DNA from: Anaerolineae bacterium
GTDB lineage: Bacteria; Chloroflexota; Anaerolineae; Aggregatilineales; Phototrophicaceae
Assembly: GCA_022824365.1 (NCBI GenBank)
Contig: JAJEAA010000020.1
Coordinates: 186,001 to 250,000 of the forward strand
Reading direction: 5' to 3'
DNA: 64,000 bases
Program-made: the position numbers and the translations under genes
The notes under the pieces: model-generated
The model's database searches: none
Told to the model about the DNA's origin: nothing
The model's input: the letters and a program-made list of their open reading frames with translations, nothing else
In this document: positions 25,493-33,882 of the stretch, one piece after another
How positions within the stretch are numbered: position 1 is the stretch's first letter
Layout: each line of letters opens with the position of its first letter

Positions 25493-26503
25493 TCAACTCC
25501 CGTGCATAGCCCGCCGCCTGGCCAGCATCTTCTCCCGCGCTTCCGGACTGCCATCGTAGTTCGTGCCGAATATATGATCGAAGGGCACGGCCGGCTCGCC
25601 GTAATTGCACTCGAAGTAGCGATGATGCAGCGAATGCCAATAGTTGGCGAAGGGGATCGACACGCCGTCTTTGATGACCATATCCTCAAATCCCCCGTGC
25701 CCGACGATGGAGCCGAAGGTGACGAACTGACCCTGGAAGATCATGTTCAGAGGATGGGCGCCGATGAGCGGATGGATCAGCATGCTGGCGTACATGAAGA
25801 CGTGTTCAATCGGATGCATCGACACCCCGGACCAGGGTCCGACGTCAATATTCTTGTGGTGCACATAATGCGCGACCTTGTAAAGAAAGCGGGTATGAAG
25901 AAGGCGGTGCGCCCAGTAGAAGTAGAAGTTGTACCAGAGCGGGGCGAGCAAGAGGATCAAGACAAAGCTGACCGGCTGCTCGCGCGGGTCGATGTAAGCG
26001 ATAGTGCCATTCGCGTAGGCCCAAAGCATCAGGACCTCGAAGGCAGTCCAGACCGTGCCGGCCCCCGCGACGCTCCAGAAGACATTGTCGCGAACCTGGT
26101 CATTCCACAAAAACTTCTTGCTCTTGCTCATCCACTTGGTTGACCATTTGTATTGAAAGCCCTGCGCCTTTCGCCCCCACAAGCGAACATGCAAGAGGGT
26201 CGCCAAGCCGATCAGCATGAGCTGATTGCGGATAAATATTTCGAGGATCCAGCCGGCGCGTAATTCGGTCATGCGCGCCCGCTCCGGCGTCAGGTAAAGC
26301 CAGGTCAATATCGCCACCGCAATGTAAATGATGGTGAAGGGCCAGAGATATGCTTTTAACCATTTCGCGATCTCAACCGGCTTTGGCGGCCAGGAGAAGA
26401 CCGGGTTGGGCGCGCCTATATCTTTGTCGGGCCGCCAATAGCCGCGCTCGTCACGCGGCATGCCATCAACAAGTCCATCTCTTTCAACGCTTATATTCGC
26501 CAT
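25493..26503 (-). CDS. Sterol desaturase/fatty acid hydroxylase superfamily membrane protein
   Basis: 336 residues with three to four membrane helices. The di-iron histidine boxes are HRLLH, HYVHHKN and HSLHHRYFECNYG, with a further HP-EH (MHPIEH) between them, as expected for the FA-hydroxylase superfamily (ERG3/ERG25, carotenoid hydroxylase). It probably oxidises a lipid or isoprenoid at the membrane. It is transcribed convergently with the binding-protein gene, with only 21 bp between the stop codons. Confidence 0.9.
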   Translation of the reverse strand: MANISVERDGLVDGMPRDERGYWRPDKDIGAPNPVFSWPPKPVEIAKWLKAYLWPFTIIYIAVAILTWLYLTPERARMTELRAGWILEIFIRNQLMLIGLATLLHVRLWGRKAQGFQYKWSTKWMSKSKKFLWNDQVRDNVFWSVAGAGTVWTAFEVLMLWAYANGTIAYIDPREQPVSFVLILLLAPLWYNFYFYWAHRLLHTRFLYKVAHYVHHKNIDVGPWSGVSMHPIEHVFMYASMLIHPLIGAHPLNMIFQGQFVTFGSIVGHGGFEDMVIKDGVSIPFANYWHSLHHRYFECNYGEPAVPFDHIFGTNYDGSPEAREKMLARRRAMHGS

Positions 26504-26544
26504 CGCCTTCCGCCTCTATACATTTAATAACTGTTTATTCTTGG

Positions 26545-26573
26545 AGTATAGTTGGAAGAGGCGGCATCGCCAA
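26545..26573 (-). promoter_or_regulatory. Promoter for the sterol desaturase-like gene
   Basis: On the minus strand TTGGCG (26573-26568) and TATACT (26550-26545) are 17 bp apart, about 42 bp before the start codon. Confidence 0.5.
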
Positions 26574-26757
26574 AAAGTCCGAGGCCAAGCGGCAGGGAAA
26601 TCCCGTGTCAAGTACTGCTTCCCAGCCTCTTTTTAATACGCGAACATTTGGTCGCCTGCGCCATGCTTGTTTGTGCTACACTGATTGTCATGAACGCCAT
26701 TTCGCCAATAGAGCATCTATTTCCCAAGCAGGCTATGTCGCTAAATTACAAGCGCTA

Positions 26758-26870
26758 CCCCCCCCCCCCCCCCCCCCCGATACTATATACATACAGTATC
26801 AATACAGCGGAGAATTTTCCGGCGTTTTCAGGGTATTTTCAGGAGTTTTAGCGGCGCTTTAGGGTAGATG
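26758..26870 (+). repeat. C-tract repeat element (21 C), copy 1
   Basis: A run of 21 C (26758-26778) is followed by an A/T-rich dyad (ATACTATATACATACAGTAT) and a GTTTTCAG/GTTTTAGCGG region ending GTAGATG. The inverted relative is at 56971-57063. The rest of the 521-bp gap between 26504 and 27024 shows no gene; a short stretch before the tract (26660-26750) has no convincing frame. Confidence 0.8.
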
Positions 26871-27024
26871 CTGGGAGCCGACCAGTGACAAGGAATGATG
26901 GCTTTGACCGAGTACCGGACAAGCCTTGTAGGCAAGACACTCAAAGTTGCCCATGCAATTTCTATTTGATGCGATTGCTTGAGCGGGTATCTACAAGAGA
27001 TCGAAAACATGTGGGAGGAAACTG

Positions 27025-28113
27025 ATGTCCCGACTTTGTTCCTTGCTTGTTCTGCTGCTCCTGCTTGCGGGAGCCGCCGTCGATGCTCACGACGAGCTCG
27101 CGCCGATTCGCATACAGCTGCAATGGCTGCCGCAGGCGCAATTCGCCGGCTTCTACGTGGCGCAGGACATGGGCTTCTACCATGACGAGGGGCTGGACGT
27201 CGTCATTCTCGAAAGCAGCGGGGATATCTTGCCCGCCCAAGCGGTGGCGGATGGCGATGCCGAATTCGGAGTGACCTGGACGCCGAATGTCTTGCAAGCC
27301 AATGAAGCAGGCGCGGACCTGGTCAACATCGCGCAGATATTCCAGCGCAGCGGGACAGTGCTGGTCTCGTTTGCCGAGGCGGAAATTGAGTCGCTCAGCG
27401 ATTTGGTCTTCAAAACGATTGGCTATTGGCCCGGCGGCAGTGAGTTCGAATTTTACGCGATGACGTTCCGGATGGGCTCCGATCCAGAGAGCGGCGAACA
27501 TCTTAAGCTTGTTGAGCAGGCCTTCAATCTCGAAGCCCTGTTGAACGGCGAGATTGACGCCGGGCAGGCGCTCATTTACAACTGGTATGGTCGGCTGCTG
27601 GGGGAGGTCAATCCGGCGACAGGCGAGTTGTATCAGGAATCCGACCTCAATGTGATTGACATCAACGATATCGGCGTGGCGATGCTGCAAGATCATGTCA
27701 TTGTCCGGGCTGATTGGCTGGCGGAGGAGGGCAACCAAGCCATTGCCCTGGGGCTGCTGCGGGCAACTTTGCGCGCCTGGATCCACTGTCGCGATCAGGC
27801 TGATGACTGCGTGCGCATCCTCCGTGAGATCGATCCATCGCTGGGCGAGAGCCATCAGCAATGGCAGATGAACGAGGTTAACAAGCTGATCTGGCCTTCG
27901 CCCGCCGGCATCGGTCTGATGGATGAAGGCTTGTGGCGGCAGACTGTCGACTGGATGCTAACTATTGGCGCCCTCGATGAGGAACCGGCGGAGGGCGCTT
28001 ATCGCGACGACCTGGCGAAACAGGCGCTCGAATCGCTGGAGGCGGAGGATCTGGATGTGACCGGCGAAGATTGGCAGCCGGCGGAAGTCATTGTGCGAGC
28101 GGGCGGTCAATAA
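27025..28113 (+). CDS. NMT1/THI5-type ABC substrate-binding protein, third paralogue
   Basis: 362 residues with a signal peptide (about 1-21) and no lipobox. GGGAGGA precedes the ATG. It is collinear with the two tandem binding proteins (IQLQWLPQAQFAGFYVAQDMGFY, VNPATGELYQESDLNVID, NKLIWPSPAGIG) but clearly more diverged. It has no permease or ATPase of its own nearby, so it may share the 19750-23123 transporter. It is followed after 13 bp by a PfkB-type kinase, which suggests uptake coupled to phosphorylation of a ribose- or pyrimidine-containing ligand (inference). Confidence 0.9.
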   Translation: MSRLCSLLVLLLLLAGAAVDAHDELAPIRIQLQWLPQAQFAGFYVAQDMGFYHDEGLDVVILESSGDILPAQAVADGDAEFGVTWTPNVLQANEAGADLVNIAQIFQRSGTVLVSFAEAEIESLSDLVFKTIGYWPGGSEFEFYAMTFRMGSDPESGEHLKLVEQAFNLEALLNGEIDAGQALIYNWYGRLLGEVNPATGELYQESDLNVIDINDIGVAMLQDHVIVRADWLAEEGNQAIALGLLRATLRAWIHCRDQADDCVRILREIDPSLGESHQQWQMNEVNKLIWPSPAGIGLMDEGLWRQTVDWMLTIGALDEEPAEGAYRDDLAKQALESLEAEDLDVTGEDWQPAEVIVRAGGQ

Positions 28114-28126
28114 GGAGGCGCTCGGA

Positions 28127-29050
28127 ATGACCAAGATCTTCGTTGTCGGCAGTTACGTCCAGGGGCTGACAATTCGCGTGCCGCGTATGCCGGTGCTGGG
28201 CGAAAATGTCGTTGGCGATTCCTTCGATATCGGTCCCGGCGGGAAAGGCAGCAATCAAGCCATCGCCGCCGCCCGCCTCGGCGCGGATGTTAAGCTGCTG
28301 GCTTGCCTGGGGGACGATGTCTTTGGCGACATGGCGCTGAAAGTCTACGCCGAAGAAGGCATCGGCAGGGAGCATATTCATCGCCTGCCGAATATCAACA
28401 GCGGCGTGGGTTTCGTCAATATCCTGCCGGATGGCGAAAACTGGATAACGGTGGATATGGGCGCCAATATGCGCATGAGGCCCGCTCAGGTCAGCCAATG
28501 CGCCGGGATCATCGCCGAGAGTAATATCCTCATGACCCAATTTGAAGTGCCGCCCGAGACGGTCGCGGCGGCGCTGGCAGCGGGCAAAGCAGGCGGGGCG
28601 CTGACGATCTTGAACCCGGCGCCGGCTCGCCCAGCCGATCCCGACCTGCTCGCCTCAGTTGATATCCTGACCCCTAACGCGATAGAGGCGCGGATGCTGC
28701 TGGGCTTAGGACCGGAGGCTCCCATCGACGAGGGTGAACTGGGGCGGAAGCTGCTCGAATACGGGGTGGGCAGCGTCGTCATCACGCAAGGCGAACGGGG
28801 CGCGCTCATCGTCAGGCAGTCCGGCGCGCGGCAGATACCCGCTCTGCCCATCCAGGCGGTGGATGTCACCGGCGCCGGCGACAGCTTTAACGCGGCCTTG
28901 GCGGTCAGCCTGGGCGAAGGCTTGGATCTGGACGAGGCTGTGGCTGTGGCTGTCCGCGCGGGCGCTTACACGGCGACGCGCCTGGGTGTTATTGCTGGCT
29001 TGCCGACCCGGGCGCAGCTTGAGGCTTTCACGAGCCAGGCGGGTTCTTAA
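28127..29050 (+). CDS. PfkB/ribokinase-family carbohydrate kinase
   Basis: 307 residues from the ATG at 28127, with AAGGAGG nine bases upstream. Family motifs are GPGGKGSNQAIAAARLG (N-terminal substrate/phosphate loop) and the catalytic DVTGAGDSFNAALA with the base aspartate near the C-terminus. Closest in style to ribokinase, deoxyribokinase and pseudouridine kinase. It is co-transcribed with the binding protein upstream. Its TAA stop overlaps the stop of the convergent DeoR gene within TTAA (29047-29050). Confidence 0.9.
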   Translation: MTKIFVVGSYVQGLTIRVPRMPVLGENVVGDSFDIGPGGKGSNQAIAAARLGADVKLLACLGDDVFGDMALKVYAEEGIGREHIHRLPNINSGVGFVNILPDGENWITVDMGANMRMRPAQVSQCAGIIAESNILMTQFEVPPETVAAALAAGKAGGALTILNPAPARPADPDLLASVDILTPNAIEARMLLGLGPEAPIDEGELGRKLLEYGVGSVVITQGERGALIVRQSGARQIPALPIQAVDVTGAGDSFNAALAVSLGEGLDLDEAVAVAVRAGAYTATRLGVIAGLPTRAQLEAFTSQAGS

Positions 29051-29838
29051 TCTCCGGATGCGAACGACGCGATGTGCAGGTCAATGCCGGCGTCAAGGAT
29101 GCCTTGCCGCATGGCTTCCGAGATGCCTTCATCCGTGACCAGGGTTTCGATCTCCTCGGTGGCCAGGACCTGCGCCATGGCGGTCTTGCCCAGCTTGCTC
29201 GAATCAAGCAGGACGATGCTGCTATCGGCCGAGCGGATCATCGCTTTCTTCACCGCCGTATCGAGCAACTGGGAATCGGCCAGGCCGGTCTCTAGCGAGA
29301 AGCTGATGCCGGAGATAAAAGCCTTCCGCGCGAAAACATCATCGAAGAAGCGTTCGGCAATTGGTCCCACAAATGACTGGGCGACCGAGCTCAACAGACC
29401 GCCCGTGCCCAAAATGTCGCTGTTCGGCAAATAGCGAAACAGGGATTCTATCGTTCGGGCGCTGTTGCTGGCCGCGGTCAGATCTGCCCGGTCGCGCAAG
29501 AAGGGCAAGATGGCGCGCACCGTCGTGCCTGAATCGAGCAAGAGGACATCATCATCGTCGACGAAATGCGTCGCCACGTAGCGGCCGATGGCGCGCTTCT
29601 CGGCCGCATGGATCGTCGCTCGTTCGATGTGATGCGATGTATTTTGTTGGAATTCATCGCCATCATAAACCGCGCCGCCATGCGTCATCGTGATATAACC
29701 GCTGCGCTGCAATACCCGCAGGTCGCGGCGGATGGTCATCGTGGAGACGTGATAGCGCGCGCTCAGGTCCGCGATTGTGCCGCTGCCGATCTGAGCTAGG
29801 TGGTTGAGGATGGCGCGGCGTCGTGCTTCGGGCAACAT
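29047..29838 (-). CDS. DeoR-family transcriptional regulator
   Basis: 263 residues. The N-terminal winged helix-turn-helix (about 1-58) contains the DeoR signature STMTIRRDLRVLQRSGYITMTHGGA. The C-terminal sugar-phosphate sensing domain shows LLLDSGTT, ITSGISFSLETG-like and VLLDSSKLGK segments as in GlpR/DeoR, which respond to phosphorylated sugars. It is convergent with the PfkB kinase gene, whose product could make its effector, and lies downstream of the dehydrogenase/SDR pair on the same strand. Either set could be its target. Confidence 0.92.
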   Translation of the reverse strand: MLPEARRRAILNHLAQIGSGTIADLSARYHVSTMTIRRDLRVLQRSGYITMTHGGAVYDGDEFQQNTSHHIERATIHAAEKRAIGRYVATHFVDDDDVLLLDSGTTVRAILPFLRDRADLTAASNSARTIESLFRYLPNSDILGTGGLLSSVAQSFVGPIAERFFDDVFARKAFISGISFSLETGLADSQLLDTAVKKAMIRSADSSIVLLDSSKLGKTAMAQVLATEEIETLVTDEGISEAMRQGILDAGIDLHIASFASGD

Positions 29839-29958
29839 GCTTGCTTCTCCCTTCCCAGGCGCTTCCGCGTTCCGGGGCTAATCTATTGGCGCGCGCTCGG
29901 CGCGGCAAGTCTGGGCAGGCTATGATTCGCTGTGGCGTATGTCAATCTCGACATCGCT

Positions 29959-31647
29959 TCAATCCAGGAACTCGCGGAAAAGCGCTTCTTCCGCCGCTTT
30001 TGTCCAACTGCCGTCAGCGCCAAGCGACCGCCGCACTGCCGGGAAACGCTCGCCCAGGGCGACAATGCTGGTGAGCGGTAGCCCAGCCAAGGCGGGATAC
30101 AAGACGATTTTTCCGGAATAACGGCGCTCGTTCACCGCGTGAACCGCATCTTTCGCCGCGTCTAAAGCGCCGACTGCGCTGACGATGCGGGCCGGCGCGA
30201 TTTGTCCGACAGTCGCTTTCTCCAGTACGCGGGCCTGATCCGCCAGCGAGGAGCCGCTGGTGCCAATGATTTGACAGCCAGCGCCGATGAGCCGGTCGAT
30301 ATCAACGGCGATGGCATTGCCCGGCGGCAAGCCCGCGAAGAGATTGATAACTCCGCCGGCTTTCAGCAGAGCGGGCAAGCGCTCCGTCTCGGCCAAATCA
30401 GGAAACATCATCAGGATGTCATCGCAGCCGCCCAACTCGTCCACCAGCGCTTCCAGCCGCCCCGGCGATTCCCGCGGGCTCAACATGATCAAATGGATGC
30501 CTCGCCGCGCCGCAAGGCTGGCGTAGCGCTCTTCGCAAGCCCGCAAACGCTCCTGACCGCGATTGGTCACGATGATGACGCTTGGTCCCTCCGGTATGGT
30601 CAGGGCGCGTTGCAGGTGCATCTGCCCCATCGGTCCCCCGCCGCCGTGAATCAGGAGCGTACCCTTCCGCGCCAGTTCGCTGCGGTTCCGCTCCGCGCTA
30701 TAAGCGGTCGCGAGCGAGGGCTGGGCTGTGCCCATGATGGCGATGAAGTCGTAATGGATGCGGCTGATGTCGATCTCGACTTTGCCGATAGCGCCGCGCG
30801 CGCCGATTTTCAGCGTGCCGCGCCGGGTTAATGCGCGCTGAGCCGCTATCACCTGGTCGGCTGCCGGCTGCAGCAGAATGATGTCATCAATGCCGCCGTC
30901 GCCGTAGTCCTGCGCGACTTGCTCCGCCGTCAAGCCATTTGCCCAGACGATGTTTTCAGCGCGGACGCGGAGTTGGGCCTTTGTCTTTTCGCTGAGGTCG
31001 CTGGCTATGACCAGGCGCGCTTCCAGGTCGAAGTCGAGGTCAAACCAGTCGCTGTTTCCGCTAATCCAGAGCAGGCCGCCCGGCAATGGCTTAGTGCGGC
31101 GGAAGGGGCGGTAAGCGGCATCGACGCAAGCCCAGGGCTCGCTCAACGCCACATCGGCGTAAGAGAGGGCATCAGTGACCGGCAGCACATAAGCGCCGCC
31201 ATCGCCCTGCAAGATCTCCGCGCCCAACTCCATATACTCCGACATGCCGCCGGGGAGGATCATGCCGATGGCGCTGCGCCTGGACTGATAATAGACATCG
31301 GGCTGCTGGCCGAGCCGCTGCCCGACTTGATACCGGTCTTTGAGACGGTCGCCCACACGCGCCACGGTCAGCGCTAGTTCGTGCCCCATGCGGGCCGGGT
31401 CCGCCGCCAGGTCGCGCCCGCGGAAGAGGGGATATTCATTGCCCAGCTGGATCATCTTGGCATCGGAGGCGCAAATGCCGACGGCATCGACCCGCGCCAG
31501 CAACTCGTCAGCGCCGGTGCTGGGAATGTCTTCGATTATGGGCGCGTCATCGCGGCCGAAATTCTGCATGCCAGCGCCGAAGAGATACCAGGAACGCATC
31601 GTCTGCGGTATTGGTCCCTCGCCGCTGCGGTAGTGATCCAGGTTCAT
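29959..31647 (-). CDS. Zinc-type medium-chain dehydrogenase with two Rossmann-like regions
   Basis: 562 residues against a usual 340-430. The GroES-like domain (about 1-185) keeps the catalytic zinc ligands Cys of VGICASD, His of MGHEL and Glu of SEPWACVDAAYR, but lacks the four-cysteine structural zinc loop. A first Rossmann-like region (about 190-310) has no intact GxGxxG. A second one (about 330-480) has IHGGGGPMGQMH, similar to sorbitol/L-sorbose-1-phosphate reductase-type enzymes. It is co-directional with the SDR gene 11 bp upstream. Likely oxidises or reduces a polyol or sugar phosphate; the substrate is unknown. Confidence 0.85.
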   Translation of the reverse strand: MNLDHYRSGEGPIPQTMRSWYLFGAGMQNFGRDDAPIIEDIPSTGADELLARVDAVGICASDAKMIQLGNEYPLFRGRDLAADPARMGHELALTVARVGDRLKDRYQVGQRLGQQPDVYYQSRRSAIGMILPGGMSEYMELGAEILQGDGGAYVLPVTDALSYADVALSEPWACVDAAYRPFRRTKPLPGGLLWISGNSDWFDLDFDLEARLVIASDLSEKTKAQLRVRAENIVWANGLTAEQVAQDYGDGGIDDIILLQPAADQVIAAQRALTRRGTLKIGARGAIGKVEIDISRIHYDFIAIMGTAQPSLATAYSAERNRSELARKGTLLIHGGGGPMGQMHLQRALTIPEGPSVIIVTNRGQERLRACEERYASLAARRGIHLIMLSPRESPGRLEALVDELGGCDDILMMFPDLAETERLPALLKAGGVINLFAGLPPGNAIAVDIDRLIGAGCQIIGTSGSSLADQARVLEKATVGQIAPARIVSAVGALDAAKDAVHAVNERRYSGKIVLYPALAGLPLTSIVALGERFPAVRRSLGADGSWTKAAEEALFREFLD

Positions 31648-31658
31648 GCTCGGTCCAT

Positions 31659-32441
31659 TCAGGAGGATGCCATCACGCCGCCATCAACGGCGATGGCTTG
31701 CCCGGTGATGATACGCGCCTCGTCGGATACCAGAAATCTCGCCAACGCGTTGAGGTCCTCAATCGTCGTCATCTCGCCCATAGGGATGCGCGAGCGGCGT
31801 TCTTTGAGATAGTCGTCCAGCGTTATGCCCTGCGTTTCCGCCAGAGCCTCGGCGTATTCCAGTTGCAGCGGGGTCGGCGTCACGCCGGGGCAGATCGCGT
31901 TGACCGTCACGCCATAAGGCGCCATGACCAAAGCCAGGCACTTGCTGAACATCAGAACGCCGGCTTTGCTGACGCGATAGGGAATGACGTGCTCGGCCAC
32001 CCGAACGCCGTTGTAAGAGGCGGTGATGATGATGCGCCCGCGCCGCTGCCGCTTCATCCGCTCCGCCACCAGTTGGGCAATCAAGGCGACTCCCTTGACG
32101 TTTATGCCAAGCAGGTCATCCCAATCAGTCGGCTCGATCGACCAGAAGTCGGCTGGTCCCACGATGCCGGCATTGGCGAAGAGGGCGTCAATCCGTCCGA
32201 AACGCGCCACCAACTCATCCACCAGCGCAGTCGCGGCATCGACATCGCGCACATCAAATCGCCGGGGCAGGGCAACGCCGCCGCCGGCTTTGATCTCCTG
32301 GGCCACTGATTCCGCGCTATCTTCATTGACATCGCTGACAATCACGATATGATTGAGTTTAGCCATTTCCAGCGCGAAGCCGCGCCCGATACCGCTGCCG
32401 CCGCCTGTGATCAGGGCGACTCTGGCGTCCGCTGTTGCCAT
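31659..32441 (-). CDS. Short-chain dehydrogenase/reductase (SDR)
   Basis: 260 residues, classical SDR. TGGGSGIG (12-19) binds the cofactor, with D37 after the second strand favouring NAD(H). The NAG motif, S142 and YRVSK (Y155, K159) form the catalytic set, and CPGVTPT follows. GGAAGG precedes the ATG by about eight bases. It is first in a two-gene unit with the unusual zinc dehydrogenase, suggesting sequential oxidation/reduction of a sugar or polyol. Confidence 0.92.
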   Translation of the reverse strand: MATADARVALITGGGSGIGRGFALEMAKLNHIVIVSDVNEDSAESVAQEIKAGGGVALPRRFDVRDVDAATALVDELVARFGRIDALFANAGIVGPADFWSIEPTDWDDLLGINVKGVALIAQLVAERMKRQRRGRIIITASYNGVRVAEHVIPYRVSKAGVLMFSKCLALVMAPYGVTVNAICPGVTPTPLQLEYAEALAETQGITLDDYLKERRSRIPMGEMTTIEDLNALARFLVSDEARIITGQAIAVDGGVMASS

Positions 32442-32474
32442 TTCGCCTTCCCGCGTACGTCCTTCATTGAGAAT

Positions 32475-32503
32475 CGTAAATTTACGACAATATATGTTAT
32501 AAT
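32475..32503 (+). promoter_or_regulatory. Extended -10 promoter with overlapping palindrome
   Basis: CGTAAATTTACG (32475-32486, perfect 12-bp palindrome) lies over the -35 area of an extended -10 element, TGTTATAAT (32495-32503). It is upstream of the methyltransferase-like gene at 32653, leaving a leader of about 140 nt. Confidence 0.5.
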
Positions 32504-32652
32504 ACGTTAGGGTTCATTTCGCAAGGGGATGTTCTTCGAACTGCTTTAGAATTTCTGAATGCTATGAAACCATCCCTGAGAATGTGATACTGAGGGCGCC
32601 CGCAATTTCTAGCATTGCGGCTTGAACAGACGCAGACAGAAAAGGGTTAGTA

Positions 32653-33456
32653 GTGCATCCTTTGCGGCTTCGCTTGCTCGGCTTGTGGAATACTTTCAAA
32701 CCGCAATCGTATCGCCCGGTCATTCCTAGCCAGGTCGACCACGGGGCGTTGCTATCTGATATCGCCGATGCTTTGGGGCAACCGCCAGAGCGCATCCGCG
32801 ATCTCTGGGCGGGCTATCAGGGACTGATGGCGAACAAAGATCACGTCAACACGCTGGGCCAGATAGGCACGACTTCGTCGGAGGAAGCGTTTGCGCTTCA
32901 TTGCCTGCTCGACTTCGCGCGACCAGAAAATCTCATTGAAATCGGGACTTATCAGGGCGGCTCTACCCGACGCATTCTGGATAGCATAGACCAACTGCAA
33001 CTTGATACCGCTGTATACACCTACGACATTGAGGATATGGTTCGCCATTTCAAGCCCGATGAGGCGCGGCTCATCCTGCGCGATGTCAGCGGGCGCGTCG
33101 ACGAGGAGATACTCGATCGCTACCCGCCCGGCATCATTTATCTGGACGCGCATCCCTGGCAGTTGCTGCAAGATGTCTTGCGCGCCGCGCTCAAACGCGA
33201 TGATTGGATCCTGGCGATTCATGACTGTTCGCCGATATTATGCAATCCCAAGATGACCATCCCCAAAGACGAACCGCGACTGATCTCCACGCGCACGGGA
33301 CACTGGGAACGGCATGTGCTGGCCGATGTATTCGGCGTCGAAGATCCGCTGGACAAGCGGCTGGACAAGCTGGAAACGCAAAGCCATGCTCTGCGCATAT
33401 TCGGCACGCAGCACGGATTGGCGCTGATTATGCCCAAAGCTCTAATTCGCGCTTGA
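32653..33456 (+). CDS. Class I SAM-methyltransferase-fold protein
   Basis: 267 residues from a GTG start with AGGG upstream. FARPENLIEIGTYQGGSTRRILDSI (about 90-115) is a class I Rossmann methyltransferase motif I of the type found in cephalosporin-hydroxylase-like and Methyltransf_24 proteins, and YLDAHPWQLLQDVLRAALKRDDWILAIHDC carries the later strands with D and H residues typical of that group. No partner is evident beyond the cupin gene 31 bp downstream. Substrate unknown; a sugar or glycan is plausible because the next gene resembles a mannose-6-phosphate isomerase domain. Confidence 0.75.
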   Translation: MHPLRLRLLGLWNTFKPQSYRPVIPSQVDHGALLSDIADALGQPPERIRDLWAGYQGLMANKDHVNTLGQIGTTSSEEAFALHCLLDFARPENLIEIGTYQGGSTRRILDSIDQLQLDTAVYTYDIEDMVRHFKPDEARLILRDVSGRVDEEILDRYPPGIIYLDAHPWQLLQDVLRAALKRDDWILAIHDCSPILCNPKMTIPKDEPRLISTRTGHWERHVLADVFGVEDPLDKRLDKLETQSHALRIFGTQHGLALIMPKALIRA

Positions 33457-33487
33457 CGATGGCAGCGTAACACAAGCGAGGTGATTA

Positions 33488-33880
33488 ATGTCCGAGTTCA
33501 TTACTAAGCCGATCCCGGCGGCTAAGCCAAGGAGCCGCCAGGTCAGCCGTCCCTGGGGCAGCTTCAGACAATACGCCAAGAACGAAGAAGTCACTGTCAG
33601 TCTGATAACGGTCGCGCCCGGGCAGCGGCTCAGCTTGCAAGCGCATACTGCCCGCGCCGAGCTATGGATCGCGCTGGACGACAGCGCCCTGATCCAGGTG
33701 GATGACGAGGTCATTGCGGCGAAGGCGGGTGACGAAATCTGGATTCCGGCCGGCGCGAAGCATCGCCTCAGCAGTCGCGGCGCGGAGGCGCGCGTGCTCG
33801 AGGTCGCCTTTGGCAATTGGCAGCAAGAAGATATCAAACGCTACGATGATGATTATCAGCGGCCAGCCGTGGGCGAATAG
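33488..33880 (+). CDS. Cupin, mannose-6-phosphate isomerase type II-like domain
   Basis: 130 residues. SRPWGSFRQY near the start, the metal-binding LQAHTARAELWIALDD strand (H53, then E58) and AGDEIWIPAGAKHRLSS match the isolated C-terminal domain of bifunctional mannose-6-phosphate isomerase/GDP-mannose pyrophosphorylase, as does the closing EDIKRYDDDYQRP. The pyrophosphorylase domain is absent, so it is a stand-alone isomerase or sensor-type cupin. AGCGAGG precedes the ATG. Confidence 0.88.
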   Translation: MSEFITKPIPAAKPRSRQVSRPWGSFRQYAKNEEVTVSLITVAPGQRLSLQAHTARAELWIALDDSALIQVDDEVIAAKAGDEIWIPAGAKHRLSSRGAEARVLEVAFGNWQQEDIKRYDDDYQRPAVGE

Positions 33881-33882
33881 GC

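Noticed and set aside
26350..26862. Frame of 170 codons across the C-tract giving poly-proline
   Set aside because: Its coding character comes only from the homopolymer and antisense overlap with the sterol desaturase gene start.
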